A DNA stretch of 64,000 bases from Flavisolibacter ginsenosidimutans (GTDB lineage Bacteria > Bacteroidota > Bacteroidia > Chitinophagales > Chitinophagaceae), in the NCBI RefSeq assembly GCF_007970805.1, contig NZ_CP042433.1, forward strand, positions 186,001-250,000, given 5' to 3'. The notes beneath the pieces are model-generated. The model ran no database searches. It saw nothing but the letters and a program-made list of their open reading frames with translations, and was not told where the DNA came from. This document shows positions 1 through 7,907 of the stretch, piece by piece (position 1 is the stretch's first letter; each line of letters opens with the position of its first letter). The translations under genes were made by a program, and so were the position numbers.

Positions 1-1
1 A

Positions 2-580
2 TCGGAATACAGCATGTTGGGGGACGGTTATAAAGAAGGTAAAAGCGGACGTATTCCCGCGATGGATTGCGCACTCTTCCTGGCCAAAATAGTCCATTAC
101 GATTTGGCCGTTGCCAACGCCACAGCCTGGCAATTCTGGAATGCCTGGGAACCGGGCCGTCCTGATGTTGACGTTCGTTATCACCTGGTGGTATTGAAGA
201 CAAATTCAACCAATACCGAAGGCGATTTTACCGTCACCAAAAACCTTTGGGCATTGGGACATTACAGCCGTTTTATCCGGCCCGGCATGAAGCGCATCGT
301 CACCGCGAGAAATGATGGATTGAATAACATAAGTACGGCGCAGGATGTAATGCTTTCGGCATTTGCCGGTAAAAAGGAATTGGTTATCGTGGCTGTGAAT
401 TATACAACGCTTTCAAGAGATATTGAAGTGGAAGCGCTTGGGGTAAAAAAGATGAAAGGCATCAAGCAATACATTACAACAGCCAGTGCTGAAGACAACA
501 TGAAGTTGTACCCTTTGTCCTCATTGAAGAACATAACCTTAAAACCCCGCTCCATCACAACGATCGTGGTAAAACGGTAA
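2..580 (+). CDS. GH30-type glycosidase, C-terminal part (5' end outside window)
   Basis: The reading frame is open from the window edge, so the N-terminus is missing and 192 residues remain. The piece resembles the end of the (beta/alpha)8 barrel and the C-terminal beta-sandwich of GH30 enzymes (endo-beta-1,6-galactanase or xylanase-like). Visible landmarks are a Ser-Glu-Tyr at the very start that may belong to a catalytic strand, the WQFWNAWEP stretch, and NLWALGHYSRFIRPG, where a normally surface-exposed stretch packs the sandwich domain. The last 60 residues are typical beta-sandwich. These enzymes are normally secreted and cut plant or microbial polysaccharide. The exact substrate cannot be told from this fragment. 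Confidence 0.75.
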   Translation, partial: SEYSMLGDGYKEGKSGRIPAMDCALFLAKIVHYDLAVANATAWQFWNAWEPGRPDVDVRYHLVVLKTNSTNTEGDFTVTKNLWALGHYSRFIRPGMKRIVTARNDGLNNISTAQDVMLSAFAGKKELVIVAVNYTTLSRDIEVEALGVKKMKGIKQYITTASAEDNMKLYPLSSLKNITLKPRSITTIVVKR

Positions 581-701
581 AAGATATTATGAACGCGGGA
601 CTGAAAATTGTTGAACGCTGGATGGGCATTCCTGATGTTGATTGCAGTGCCGGTTGCTTAAATAACTTGAACGGGTTCGGCTTAAAACAAATAGTCAAAG
701 C

Positions 702-977
702 ATAAAAAAGAGAACAAGCATCGTTTCTATTTTTCTCGTTTGTCATGCTTATGTGGTGCAGGCGCAAACAAAAGCGGCGACTTTATTTTAAAGATTGAAA
801 CGCTGAGAAGAACACGGCAGACAATTCTTCACAAGTAAACCGGCTGCCTCAGAAATTTCGATAAGCAAGAATTTTGTTTACACAGCTACGGCTTATTCAC
901 TAACCGTGATTCGAATAAAATCGAAATGGTTGTTTTCGTCACCACTTTCTCCTGGTTCTAAAACTGCGCGGTATTGA
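702..977 (+). pseudogene. Remnant of a secreted glycosidase (signal peptide and C-terminus only)
   Basis: Between the GH30 tail and the GH15 gene there is no intact gene, but two coding-like pieces remain in the same frame (frame 3). The first (about 702-791) reads like a signal peptide ending in a VVQAQTKA cleavage region and then hits a stop; its start codon would be ATA. The second (about 846-977) reads SISKNFVYTATAYSLTVIRIK, close to the final beta-strand of secreted arabinofuranosidase-type enzymes. The middle of the gene is gone. This is a reading by eye. An unrelated non-coding spacer is the alternative. Confidence 0.35.
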
Positions 978-990
978 TGTGACCGCCTTT

Positions 991-2817
991 TCATTTCATC
1001 AGCTTGTTTCTTGTTTGAATGCGTGATGTTTCCATTGGTTTGTCGCTTAATTCAATGGCCGCACTGATCAGCGCCAAATGGGTAAAGGCCTGCGGAAAAT
1101 TTCCAAGATGCTCGCCTTTCTTGCCCAATTGTTCGGCATACAACCCCAGGTGGTTGGCATAGCCAAGCATCTTCTCGAAATTTTCTTTGGCTCTTTCCGT
1201 TTGCCCCGATAAAGCCAGGCACTCGACAAACCAAAACGAGCACATGGTAAAGGTTCCTTCGTTTCCTTTTAGTCCGTCCACTTCGTCGTTTTGCTCGCGG
1301 TAACGGTAAACCAACACGTCCGAGCGAAGCTCCTTGTCTATGGCTTCCATTGTTTTTTTCCAGCGTTCGGAATGCGGCGAGATCATGTTTAAGATGGGCA
1401 TCAACAAAGCACTTGCGTCAAGGTTTTCGGAGCCTTTCGATTGCACAAAGGATTGCTTTTTTTCGCTCCAGAAATTTTGATAAACGTCTTCGTAAATTTT
1501 ATTCCGAACGTCCTGCCATTTGATAAAATCATAAGGGTAAGAAAAGTTGTCGCCGATTTTAATGGCGCGGTCAAGAGCTACCCAGCACATCATGCGCGAA
1601 AAAAGGAACTCCCGTTCCTCGCCGCGTATTTCCCAAATGCTGTGGTCGGGTTTCTGCCAATTGGCAATCACCAGTTCCACGTAGTGTTCAATGATCTTCC
1701 AATACTCATACGTAATGTCGCCGCCGTGACGAACAAAAATGTAAACGGTTTCCAGCAGTTCACCGTAAATGTCCATCTGCGTTTGCTGGTGCGCCGCATT
1801 GCCAATGCGCACGGGTTGCGAATCTTTATAGCCTTTAAGATAATCCAGGCAACGTTCGGTAAGTTCCGTTTTCCCGTCAACCGAAAACATTAGCTGTAAT
1901 TCTTTCTCGGCGCTTTGCCGCTTCACCCACTCTAAAAATTGCTGGGCTTCTTCCAAAAAACCCAATTGCAAAAAGGCGTGCATGGCAAAGGCCGCATCGC
2001 GTATCCACGTAAAGCGATAATCCCAGTTTCTTCCCTGGCCAATGGCTTCGGGCAAACTGAAGGTTGGTGCTGCTACCATTGAACCATGACGTTCACAAAT
2101 CAGAAGTTTCAGGGTTAAGGCCGAACGTCTAACCGTTTCTTCCCAATGGCCTTCGTAGTTCGATTGGGCAATCCAGTTTTGCCAGTAGCGAAGCGTAGAT
2201 TGATAGGTCCGGTCGTCAAATTTTTTTGGTGTTTCTTTTTCTTTCTCCTCATCACCCCGAAGAACAAAACTGGTGTACGCATCTTCTTTCAAAGAAAAGT
2301 TTGCAACCACATCATCACCGTCCATCTCCAGGTCCATTTCGTTTTGCAACAAAAGGCAGGGGAAACCTTTCTTCCCGGGCACGAACAAATAATCTTTCCC
2401 TCTTTTTTTGATGCTGTGAGAAGCCGAAGCGTAGTCGAAACGTGGGGCGCAGCACAATTGGTAATCAACCTTGCCGCGTATGGTGGAAACCCTGCGCACG
2501 ATGGCGCCGGGGCCTTCGATGGGCATGTAATCAATGATCTCGGCAATGCCTTCTTCCGAAAAGAAACGCGTAACCAAAACGTTGGAGTCGGGCAGGTACA
2601 ATTGCTTTACAACCGCGTCTTTCATTTGCGGCGTGATGGAAAAGAAGCCGCCTTTTTTTGCGTCCAATAGTTTGCAAAAAACAGAAGGCGAATCGAAACG
2701 GGGAAAACAAAAAAAATCAATGGAAGCACGCTTCGACACAAGGGCAACCGTTTGCAAATTGCCGATGATGCCGTAGTCTTCAATAGGCAGGTAATCGCCG
2801 TGTTTCTTTTTTGTCAT
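991..2817 (-). CDS. Glycoside hydrolase family 15 protein (glucoamylase/trehalase-like)
   Basis: A 608-residue protein of the bacterial GH15 group. The N-terminal third (from YLPIEDYGIIGN) is the beta-rich trehalase/glucoamylase N-domain. The rest is an (alpha/alpha)6 barrel with the family landmarks GRNWDYRFTWIRDA (about 260-275), SIWEIRGEEREF (about 390-400, holding the general acid Glu) and NFPQAFTHLALI near the end, which normally contributes the second acid. No signal peptide is seen, so it probably acts in the cytoplasm on trehalose, maltodextrin or glycogen-derived glucan. It is transcribed alone, divergently from the oxidase operon. The glycosyltransferase/debranching pair at 17.8-21.1 kb may belong to the same glucan metabolism (inference). 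Confidence 0.85.
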   Translation of the reverse strand: MTKKKHGDYLPIEDYGIIGNLQTVALVSKRASIDFFCFPRFDSPSVFCKLLDAKKGGFFSITPQMKDAVVKQLYLPDSNVLVTRFFSEEGIAEIIDYMPIEGPGAIVRRVSTIRGKVDYQLCCAPRFDYASASHSIKKRGKDYLFVPGKKGFPCLLLQNEMDLEMDGDDVVANFSLKEDAYTSFVLRGDEEKEKETPKKFDDRTYQSTLRYWQNWIAQSNYEGHWEETVRRSALTLKLLICERHGSMVAAPTFSLPEAIGQGRNWDYRFTWIRDAAFAMHAFLQLGFLEEAQQFLEWVKRQSAEKELQLMFSVDGKTELTERCLDYLKGYKDSQPVRIGNAAHQQTQMDIYGELLETVYIFVRHGGDITYEYWKIIEHYVELVIANWQKPDHSIWEIRGEEREFLFSRMMCWVALDRAIKIGDNFSYPYDFIKWQDVRNKIYEDVYQNFWSEKKQSFVQSKGSENLDASALLMPILNMISPHSERWKKTMEAIDKELRSDVLVYRYREQNDEVDGLKGNEGTFTMCSFWFVECLALSGQTERAKENFEKMLGYANHLGLYAEQLGKKGEHLGNFPQAFTHLALISAAIELSDKPMETSRIQTRNKLMK

Positions 2818-3184
2818 AATTATTGCTGAAAACGGATGAAGTGCCCGGCTCTACATTCTTCTTTTCACACTTATCGCATTCCGTTCTTTAGCCTGTATCA
2901 ACAAATGCACCAACCTCTGTCTTGCCTTTTGCGGTGGTGCTGATTTTGGCTGACCGTCCTCGCATTGAGTTGACATCAGGTCCACAACAAGTAGTAAGCG
3001 TCAGCCAACAAGAAATCATTAATTCCAGCAGTTTTTTCTTTAAGCTACCCCGAAAAATTTATAGAGAGATTTTGACGGTGATGCAAGGTTTTGTGGAGAA
3101 GTTAATCATCGCGTTTTACTTGCTCTGCTCAGACTACTTGCAGTTCGACGGTATCGTTTTTGTGTTGATCGTCAAAACCGTTTT
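2818..3184. other. Divergent intergenic region, GH15 / oxidase operon
   Basis: These 367 bases separate two divergent genes and must hold both promoters. I see no convincing TTTG/TAnnTTTG pair, hairpin or repeat by eye. The open frame that crosses the right-hand part runs out of frame into coxB and has no family resemblance. Confidence 0.5.
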
Positions 3185-4141
3185 ATGTTTTTCGGATGGG
3201 GAAGCCTTCTACAAGCCGCAATGGACGTTCCGTTGCAAACCGTGCTGAAGTCTTCTTCCCAACAAGCAGAAGAGATCAACCGTTTGGCCAATTATTTCTA
3301 CCTCGCTGGGGGTTTTATTTTACTCGTTGTTGCTATTTCTACGGCTTATGTTTTATACCGCTTTCGCGAGAAAAAAGCGTCTCCCGAAAAAAGCTTAAAT
3401 CCAAAATGGGAGATTGCAATGATCGGGGTTCCCGCTTTGCTGGTTGCTGTTTTTCTTTACTTCAATATAAAGACGATCCGCAGTGTTGAGCCTGATGCGA
3501 AAGGCATAAATCCCGATGTTGTCGTCACGGCGCATCAATGGTGGTGGGAAGCAAAATATCCTTCCGCTAACGTAATTGCGGCCAACGAAATTCATCTGCC
3601 CGTTGGCAAAAATATTTTGCTGAAGTTGTTGGCTGCTGATGTGATTCACGACTGGTGGATACCGCAGTTTGGCAACAAGATGGACATGGTACCAACGCAG
3701 GAAAATTTTTTATGGCTCAACATTAAACAACCCGGTGAATACTACGGTGTGTGCAGCGAATTTTGCGGCGCACAGCACGCACACATGCGCATTAAAGTTG
3801 TGGCGCAAACAGAAGCTGATTACAACAATTGGTTGACGCAACACCAACAACCGGCTACGGCTGCATCGTTGAACAACGGGGCACAATTGTTTCAAACAAA
3901 AACCTGCGGCAACTGTCACCGCATAAACGGAACGGAGGCAAAAGGAATTGCAGGCCCCGATCTTACGCATCTTGCCAGCCGCAAAACGTTGCTGGCAGGC
4001 CTTTTGGAAAACAATCCGCAAAACCTTGAAAGCTGGATCAGGCATCCGCAGCAAATAAAGCCCGGCGCCAACATGCCCGGTTTTTTGTTGGATGATTCAA
4101 CGGCGAAAGCCCTTACCGCTTATTTGTGGAGTTTGAAATGA
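3185..4141 (+). CDS. coxB: Cytochrome c oxidase subunit II with C-terminal cytochrome c (caa3 type)
   Basis: This 318-residue subunit takes electrons from a cytochrome c and passes them through the binuclear CuA centre to subunit I. There are two membrane helices (about 40-58 and 76-95). The cupredoxin domain follows, with QWWWE, the CuA ligand His in VIHDWWIP and the CxxxCxxxHxxM set in CSEFCGAQHAHM. A fused cytochrome c domain has the haem site CGNCH (about 242) and a distal Met in NMPGF. The tethered haem domain marks it as a caa3 oxidase. The ATG at 3185 is used; an inner Met at 3221 is possible. The stop overlaps the next start as ATGA. First gene of the respiratory operon. Confidence 0.95.
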   Translation: MFFGWGSLLQAAMDVPLQTVLKSSSQQAEEINRLANYFYLAGGFILLVVAISTAYVLYRFREKKASPEKSLNPKWEIAMIGVPALLVAVFLYFNIKTIRSVEPDAKGINPDVVVTAHQWWWEAKYPSANVIAANEIHLPVGKNILLKLLAADVIHDWWIPQFGNKMDMVPTQENFLWLNIKQPGEYYGVCSEFCGAQHAHMRIKVVAQTEADYNNWLTQHQQPATAASLNNGAQLFQTKTCGNCHRINGTEAKGIAGPDLTHLASRKTLLAGLLENNPQNLESWIRHPQQIKPGANMPGFLLDDSTAKALTAYLWSLK

Positions 4142-5784
4142 AAGCAATTTTACTCGACAACATTGAACACGATCTACCTGTTGCGCACAAAGACAGGGTT
4201 TTGTTGCGCTGGCTTTCTACGGTTGATCACAAAGAGCTCGGCATACTGTACTTGTTGGCCGCGCTGCTGTTTTTTATCATTGGCGGCACCGAAGCTTTGC
4301 TGATGCGAACACAACTGGCGGTTGCCAACAATCATTTGCTCGGCCCAGAAGCTTACAATCAACTCTTCACCATGCACGGCGTGACGATGATTTTTTTTGT
4401 AATGATGCCGGCTTTGTTGGGACTTACGGTTTACCTCACGCCGCTCATGATCGGCGCTAATGAAATGGCATTTCCAAGAGTAAACGCCTTCTCTTTTTGG
4501 ATGACGTTTTTTGGTGGGCTCTTGCTTTATTTCAGCTTTGCTGCGGGCGGTGCACCCAATGCCGGTTGGTTTAATTATGCGCCGCTCAATCAGTCGCAGT
4601 ATTCTACTTCACCGGGAATCAATTATTACGCAATGGGTTTGTTGCTCGGCGGCATTGGCAGCGTTACAACCGGCATTAACATCGTTGTGACCATTTTAAA
4701 GCTGCGGGTAAAAGGCATGACATTAAAACGCCTGCCGTTGTTTGTGTGGATGGCTTTGGTAAACGGATTTTTAATCATCGCGGCCTTGCCTTCGCTGAAC
4801 GCTGCGCTAAGCATGTTGCTGTTGGACCGTTTGCTCGATGCGCATTTCTTCAACACAACATCCGGTGGTTCTGCGCTCTTGTGGCAGCACTTGTTTTGGA
4901 TGTTCGGCCATCCCGAAGTGTACATTTTAATTCTGCCTGCTTTTGGCATTTATTCAGAGGTCTTCCAGGTTTTTTCGCAGAAGAAAATCTTTGGTTATGC
5001 CTTTGTTGCCGCTTCGTCTGTTGCCATTGGTTTGTTATCCTTTGGCGTGTGGGCGCACCACATGTTTGCAGCGGGTTTGGGCAACACGATGAACAGTTTT
5101 TTTGGCGCCAGCAGCATGTTGATCGGTATTCCTACGGGCATTAAAATTTTCAACTGGATTGCAACGATGTACGGTGGCCGCATCCGCTTAACGACGTCCA
5201 TGCTTTTTGCCGTTGCGTTCTTAATCGAATTCACCATCGGCGGTTTAACGGGCATTGCTTTTAGCATTGTGCCCATTGATTGGCAACTAACCGACAGCTA
5301 TTATGTGGTAGCGCATTTGCATTACGTGATACTCGGCGGTTCCTTGTTTGGCTTGTTCTCGGCTTTGTTTTATTGGTTCCCAAAAATCAGCGGCCGTATG
5401 TTGAACGAGAAGTTGGGCAAGTGGTTTTTCTGGTTGTTTGTTGCGGGCTTTAACCTCACGTTTTTTCTGCAACATTTTTTGGGGCTGATGGGCATGCCGC
5501 GAAGAGTTTATACCTATCAAAACATTCCGTACTACACGTTGTTGAATCTGCTGTCAACCGCCGGCGCTTATTTGATGGCTGCGGCGGTGATGGTTTTGCT
5601 GTACAACATTTATAAAACAGTGAAAGGCGAGAAGATAAAAAACAAAGATCCCTGGAATGCTTTTACACTGGAATGGTATGCTGATTCTCCGCCGTGCCAA
5701 AAAAATTTTGAAAACGTGCCGGTTGTCACAAGCCGGAGACCGTTTTACGATTTGAAGAATCTGGAGAAGAGAGATGTTGATTAG
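4138..5784 (+). CDS. coxA: Cytochrome c oxidase subunit I (caa3 type)
   Basis: A 548-residue, roughly 12-helix haem-copper oxidase catalytic subunit that reduces O2 and pumps protons. Ligands visible are the haem a His in MFTMHGVTM, the CuB His with its cross-linked Tyr in GHPEVYILILP, the CuB His pair in WAHHMF, and the haem a3/haem a His pair in VAHLHYVILGG. The GHPEVY form indicates an A-type oxidase. The start was set at the ATG of 4138 because it overlaps the coxB stop as ATGA; another ATG lies four codons upstream. The stop codon sits inside a short octamer repeat. Confidence 0.96.
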   Translation: MKAILLDNIEHDLPVAHKDRVLLRWLSTVDHKELGILYLLAALLFFIIGGTEALLMRTQLAVANNHLLGPEAYNQLFTMHGVTMIFFVMMPALLGLTVYLTPLMIGANEMAFPRVNAFSFWMTFFGGLLLYFSFAAGGAPNAGWFNYAPLNQSQYSTSPGINYYAMGLLLGGIGSVTTGINIVVTILKLRVKGMTLKRLPLFVWMALVNGFLIIAALPSLNAALSMLLLDRLLDAHFFNTTSGGSALLWQHLFWMFGHPEVYILILPAFGIYSEVFQVFSQKKIFGYAFVAASSVAIGLLSFGVWAHHMFAAGLGNTMNSFFGASSMLIGIPTGIKIFNWIATMYGGRIRLTTSMLFAVAFLIEFTIGGLTGIAFSIVPIDWQLTDSYYVVAHLHYVILGGSLFGLFSALFYWFPKISGRMLNEKLGKWFFWLFVAGFNLTFFLQHFLGLMGMPRRVYTYQNIPYYTLLNLLSTAGAYLMAAAVMVLLYNIYKTVKGEKIKNKDPWNAFTLEWYADSPPCQKNFENVPVVTSRRPFYDLKNLEKRDVD

Positions 5785-5807
5785 TTGATCAGTTGATTGG
5801 TTAATGA
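5776..5807. repeat. Octamer tandem array over the coxA stop codon
   Basis: Four consecutive 8-base units of the form GTTGATTA, GTTGATCA, GTTGATTG, GTTAATGA. The array includes the TAG stop of coxA and runs into the gap before coxC. A weaker, related stretch (GTTGATTGATTGGTTAACTG) follows the ThDP enzyme at about 11170-11189. Confidence 0.7.
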
Positions 5808-5872
5808 AAAAAGAAGAAAGAAACAGCGAAACAATCCGGGTAATCATTTAAAAATCCCGACAATCCGCGGTC

Positions 5873-6421
5873 ATGAACAGACTAATGATGAAATTAACCA
5901 TCGGCTCCGAGGCTGTCTTTTTTATCTGCCTCATTGTTTCCTATCTCTTTTTTTGGAAGAGCGGAAACTTTCAGCAGGAAGCAGCGGCGCATTTGCACAT
6001 AAAAACAACGGGCTTGTTTACCGTATTGTTGCTGGGCAGCAGCTTTACCTTTTGGCGGGCCGAAAAGGCTCACAGTCAGCAAAACAATAAAGGAATGAAA
6101 GGCTGGCTAATTGCAACCATACTCCTTGGAGGTATTTTTCTGGCCGGCCAAGGCCGCGAATACTACAATCTCATCAACGAAAACGTTTGGATAAGCAAGA
6201 GTGAATTTGGCTCCAGCTTTTACACGCTGACCGGCTTTCACGGCTTGCACGTTTTCATCGGCCTGATTGTTTTGCTCATCGTTTTGTTGTTAACGATGAA
6301 CGGTTATTTGCGAGACAAGGGTTCGACGGTCGTCAGTACCGTAGGCATCTATTGGCATTTTGTAGATGCAGTTTGGATTTTTGTTTTCACCACTGTTTAC
6401 GTGTTGCCTTATTTGTTATGA
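5873..6421 (+). CDS. coxC: Cytochrome c oxidase subunit III
   Basis: A 182-residue, five-helix subunit III, the short form usual in caa3 oxidases. It stabilises subunit I and the proton-uptake path. Landmarks are the opening LTIGSEAVFFICLIVSYL helix, the GQGREYYN stretch with the conserved Glu region, the TGFHGLHVFIGL helix and the final YWHFVDAVWIFVFTTVY helix, all family signatures. Met codons at 5885 and 5888 are alternative starts. The end overlaps ctaG as ATGA. An 88-base gap holding the octamer array separates it from coxA. Confidence 0.93.
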   Translation: MNRLMMKLTIGSEAVFFICLIVSYLFFWKSGNFQQEAAAHLHIKTTGLFTVLLLGSSFTFWRAEKAHSQQNNKGMKGWLIATILLGGIFLAGQGREYYNLINENVWISKSEFGSSFYTLTGFHGLHVFIGLIVLLIVLLLTMNGYLRDKGSTVVSTVGIYWHFVDAVWIFVFTTVYVLPYLL

Positions 6422-7200
6422 AAGAATTGCTCGCACATTGGCAGATTGACGGAACGGCAACAACGCTTTTGTTGCTGATAACAGGTTTCATGTTTTTTAC
6501 AAAGGGCTTTTCAAAAAAAACGGTTGCGTTTGCAACCTTGCTGTTGGTGGCGCTTTGTTTTTTTTCGCCGTTGGCGGTTTTGTCCTCGCACTATTTGTTC
6601 TCGGCGCACATGATTGTGCACGTATTGTTATTGCTTGCCGCCGGGCCGCTGCTTGTGTTGTGCTTGCCACCGGATGGAAAACGCTTCGGCACTTTTTTCC
6701 TTTTCTTAAAACAACATCCGCTGGCCGGATGGTTAACCGGAATCGGAACGATGTGGTTCTGGCACGTGCCGGTGCTCTTTAATTCGGCAATGGCTTTGTC
6801 CCATCACAACGGCCTTGGCATCGTTCACATCACCGAAGCTGTGAGTTTAATCGCTGCCGGTATTTTGTTTAGCGCACCTGTAATTCATCCCAATAAAAAT
6901 TACCGGCTCGATGCATTGTCCGGAGTGGTTTACCTGTTCACGGCTTGCGTAGGTTGCTCTTTGCTCGGCCTGCTCATCACGTTTGCGCCACCGGGAATGT
7001 ATCGTCATTTTTTATCGATGCACGATAATCTTGGTTTGAATAAAATCATTCTTCAATCAGGCATAACGCAGGCCACCGATCAACAGGCCGCAGGTTTGAT
7101 TATGTGGGTGCCTTGTTGCCTGATTTATGTGAGCGGCGCGATGGTTTTGTTGATGCAATGGTTTAAACAAAAAGAAGAAGCAATCACCTATGCCGAATAA
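6418..7200 (+). CDS. ctaG: Cytochrome c oxidase assembly factor CtaG (caa3_CtaG family)
   Basis: A membrane protein of about 260 residues and seven helices. Proteins of this Bacillus-type CtaG family are required to build the copper-containing caa3 oxidase and are unrelated to the Cox11 type. Recognisable stretches are SAHMIVHVLLLLAAGPLL, MWFWHVPVLF and the late helix with HDNLGLNKI. The chosen ATG at 6418 overlaps the coxC stop as ATGA; an in-frame upstream start would lie within coxC. The end overlaps the following small gene by 11 bases, so translation is probably coupled. Confidence 0.9.
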   Translation: MKELLAHWQIDGTATTLLLLITGFMFFTKGFSKKTVAFATLLLVALCFFSPLAVLSSHYLFSAHMIVHVLLLLAAGPLLVLCLPPDGKRFGTFFLFLKQHPLAGWLTGIGTMWFWHVPVLFNSAMALSHHNGLGIVHITEAVSLIAAGILFSAPVIHPNKNYRLDALSGVVYLFTACVGCSLLGLLITFAPPGMYRHFLSMHDNLGLNKIILQSGITQATDQQAAGLIMWVPCCLIYVSGAMVLLMQWFKQKEEAITYAE

Positions 7201-7426
7201 TACAGAAGAAGAAATAAAACCGCCACAGCAGGAATTTGTAAAAGCAAAGCCGGAGGTTTTACCACGCCCAACCTACACGCCTTTTTTGCTCGCCTTTTCG
7301 CTCTTGCTTTTAGGCTGGGGCTTGCTGGCAACCTGGATCATTTCGGTGGCCGGCATTGTTGGAATTTTTCTTTCGCTTTACGGATGGATAAAAGAATTAT
7401 TGCATGAACGAACAGACGAATCTTGA
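7190..7426 (+). CDS. Small two-helix membrane protein in the oxidase operon
   Basis: A 78-residue protein with a Pro/Glu/Lys-rich N-terminus of about 28 residues. Two adjacent helices follow (PFLLAFSLLLLGWGLLATWI and VAGIVGIFLSLYGWI) and then a charged tail. It overlaps ctaG by 11 bases and the Rieske gene by 23, so it is clearly part of the operon. Size and helix layout fit a small accessory (subunit IV-like) polypeptide of the caa3 oxidase, but no diagnostic residue proves this. Confidence 0.75.
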   Translation: MPNNTEEEIKPPQQEFVKAKPEVLPRPTYTPFLLAFSLLLLGWGLLATWIISVAGIVGIFLSLYGWIKELLHERTDES

Positions 7427-7907
7427 CCGGCGCAAATTTTTGGTGCGATTGACGTTGCTGGCTGGCGCCGTTCCGGCGGTGCTTGTTTCCGTGCCCATTT
7501 TTAGCGCATTGCTTGGGCCTTTGCTGCAACGGCAAAAGCAAGCCTGGCGAAGGGTTGCCAGTCTTTCCGACATTGCCGTTGGCGAAACCAAGTTGATTCA
7601 ATACGTGAACGCCGATCCTTTGCCCTGGGCGGGTGTTACGGCCAAGGCAGCGGCTTGGTTGCGAAGAGAAACAGAAGACAGGTTCGTTGCCTTTTCAACG
7701 CATTGTTCGCACCTCGGTTGTCCGGTTCGTTGGGAAGACAAAGCGCAATTGTTTTTGTGTCCTTGTCACGGCGGCGTGTATTACAAAGACGGGAGCGTAG
7801 CTGCAGGTCCGCCGCCAAAACCACTCACAAAAATTGATGTACGTATAAACAAGAACGACGTTGAAATTAGAACGGCGCCGGTGCCTATAACAACCATTAC
7901 GCAATAA
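7404..7907 (+). CDS. Rieske [2Fe-2S] protein of a cytochrome bc complex
   Basis: A 167-residue iron-sulfur subunit that oxidises quinol together with cytochrome b. The N-terminus DRRKFLVRL followed by a hydrophobic stretch looks like a Tat-type signal anchor. The cluster ligands are in CSHLGCPV and CPCHGG, and the GPPPKPL loop follows at the normal distance. The ATG at 7404 lies inside the preceding gene's end. The stop overlaps the next start by one base (TAATG), so expression with cytochrome b looks coupled. All of this is the standard architecture of the family. Confidence 0.95.
   Translation: MNEQTNLDRRKFLVRLTLLAGAVPAVLVSVPIFSALLGPLLQRQKQAWRRVASLSDIAVGETKLIQYVNADPLPWAGVTAKAAAWLRRETEDRFVAFSTHCSHLGCPVRWEDKAQLFLCPCHGGVYYKDGSVAAGPPPKPLTKIDVRINKNDVEIRTAPVPITTITQ

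Noticed and set aside
589..705. 38-codon plus-strand frame (starts MNAGLKIVERW) after the GH30 gene
   Set aside because: Short, no recognisable family and no further support. It was left out as a gene.
555..767. Minus-strand open frame over the end of the GH30 gene
   Set aside because: It overlaps the GH30 coding end antisense, has no family resemblance and its codon pattern is that of a shadow frame. The + strand remnant explains the region better.
2922..3248. Open frame running into the start of coxB
   Set aside because: It overlaps coxB in another frame, has no clear family resemblance and lies in the promoter gap.
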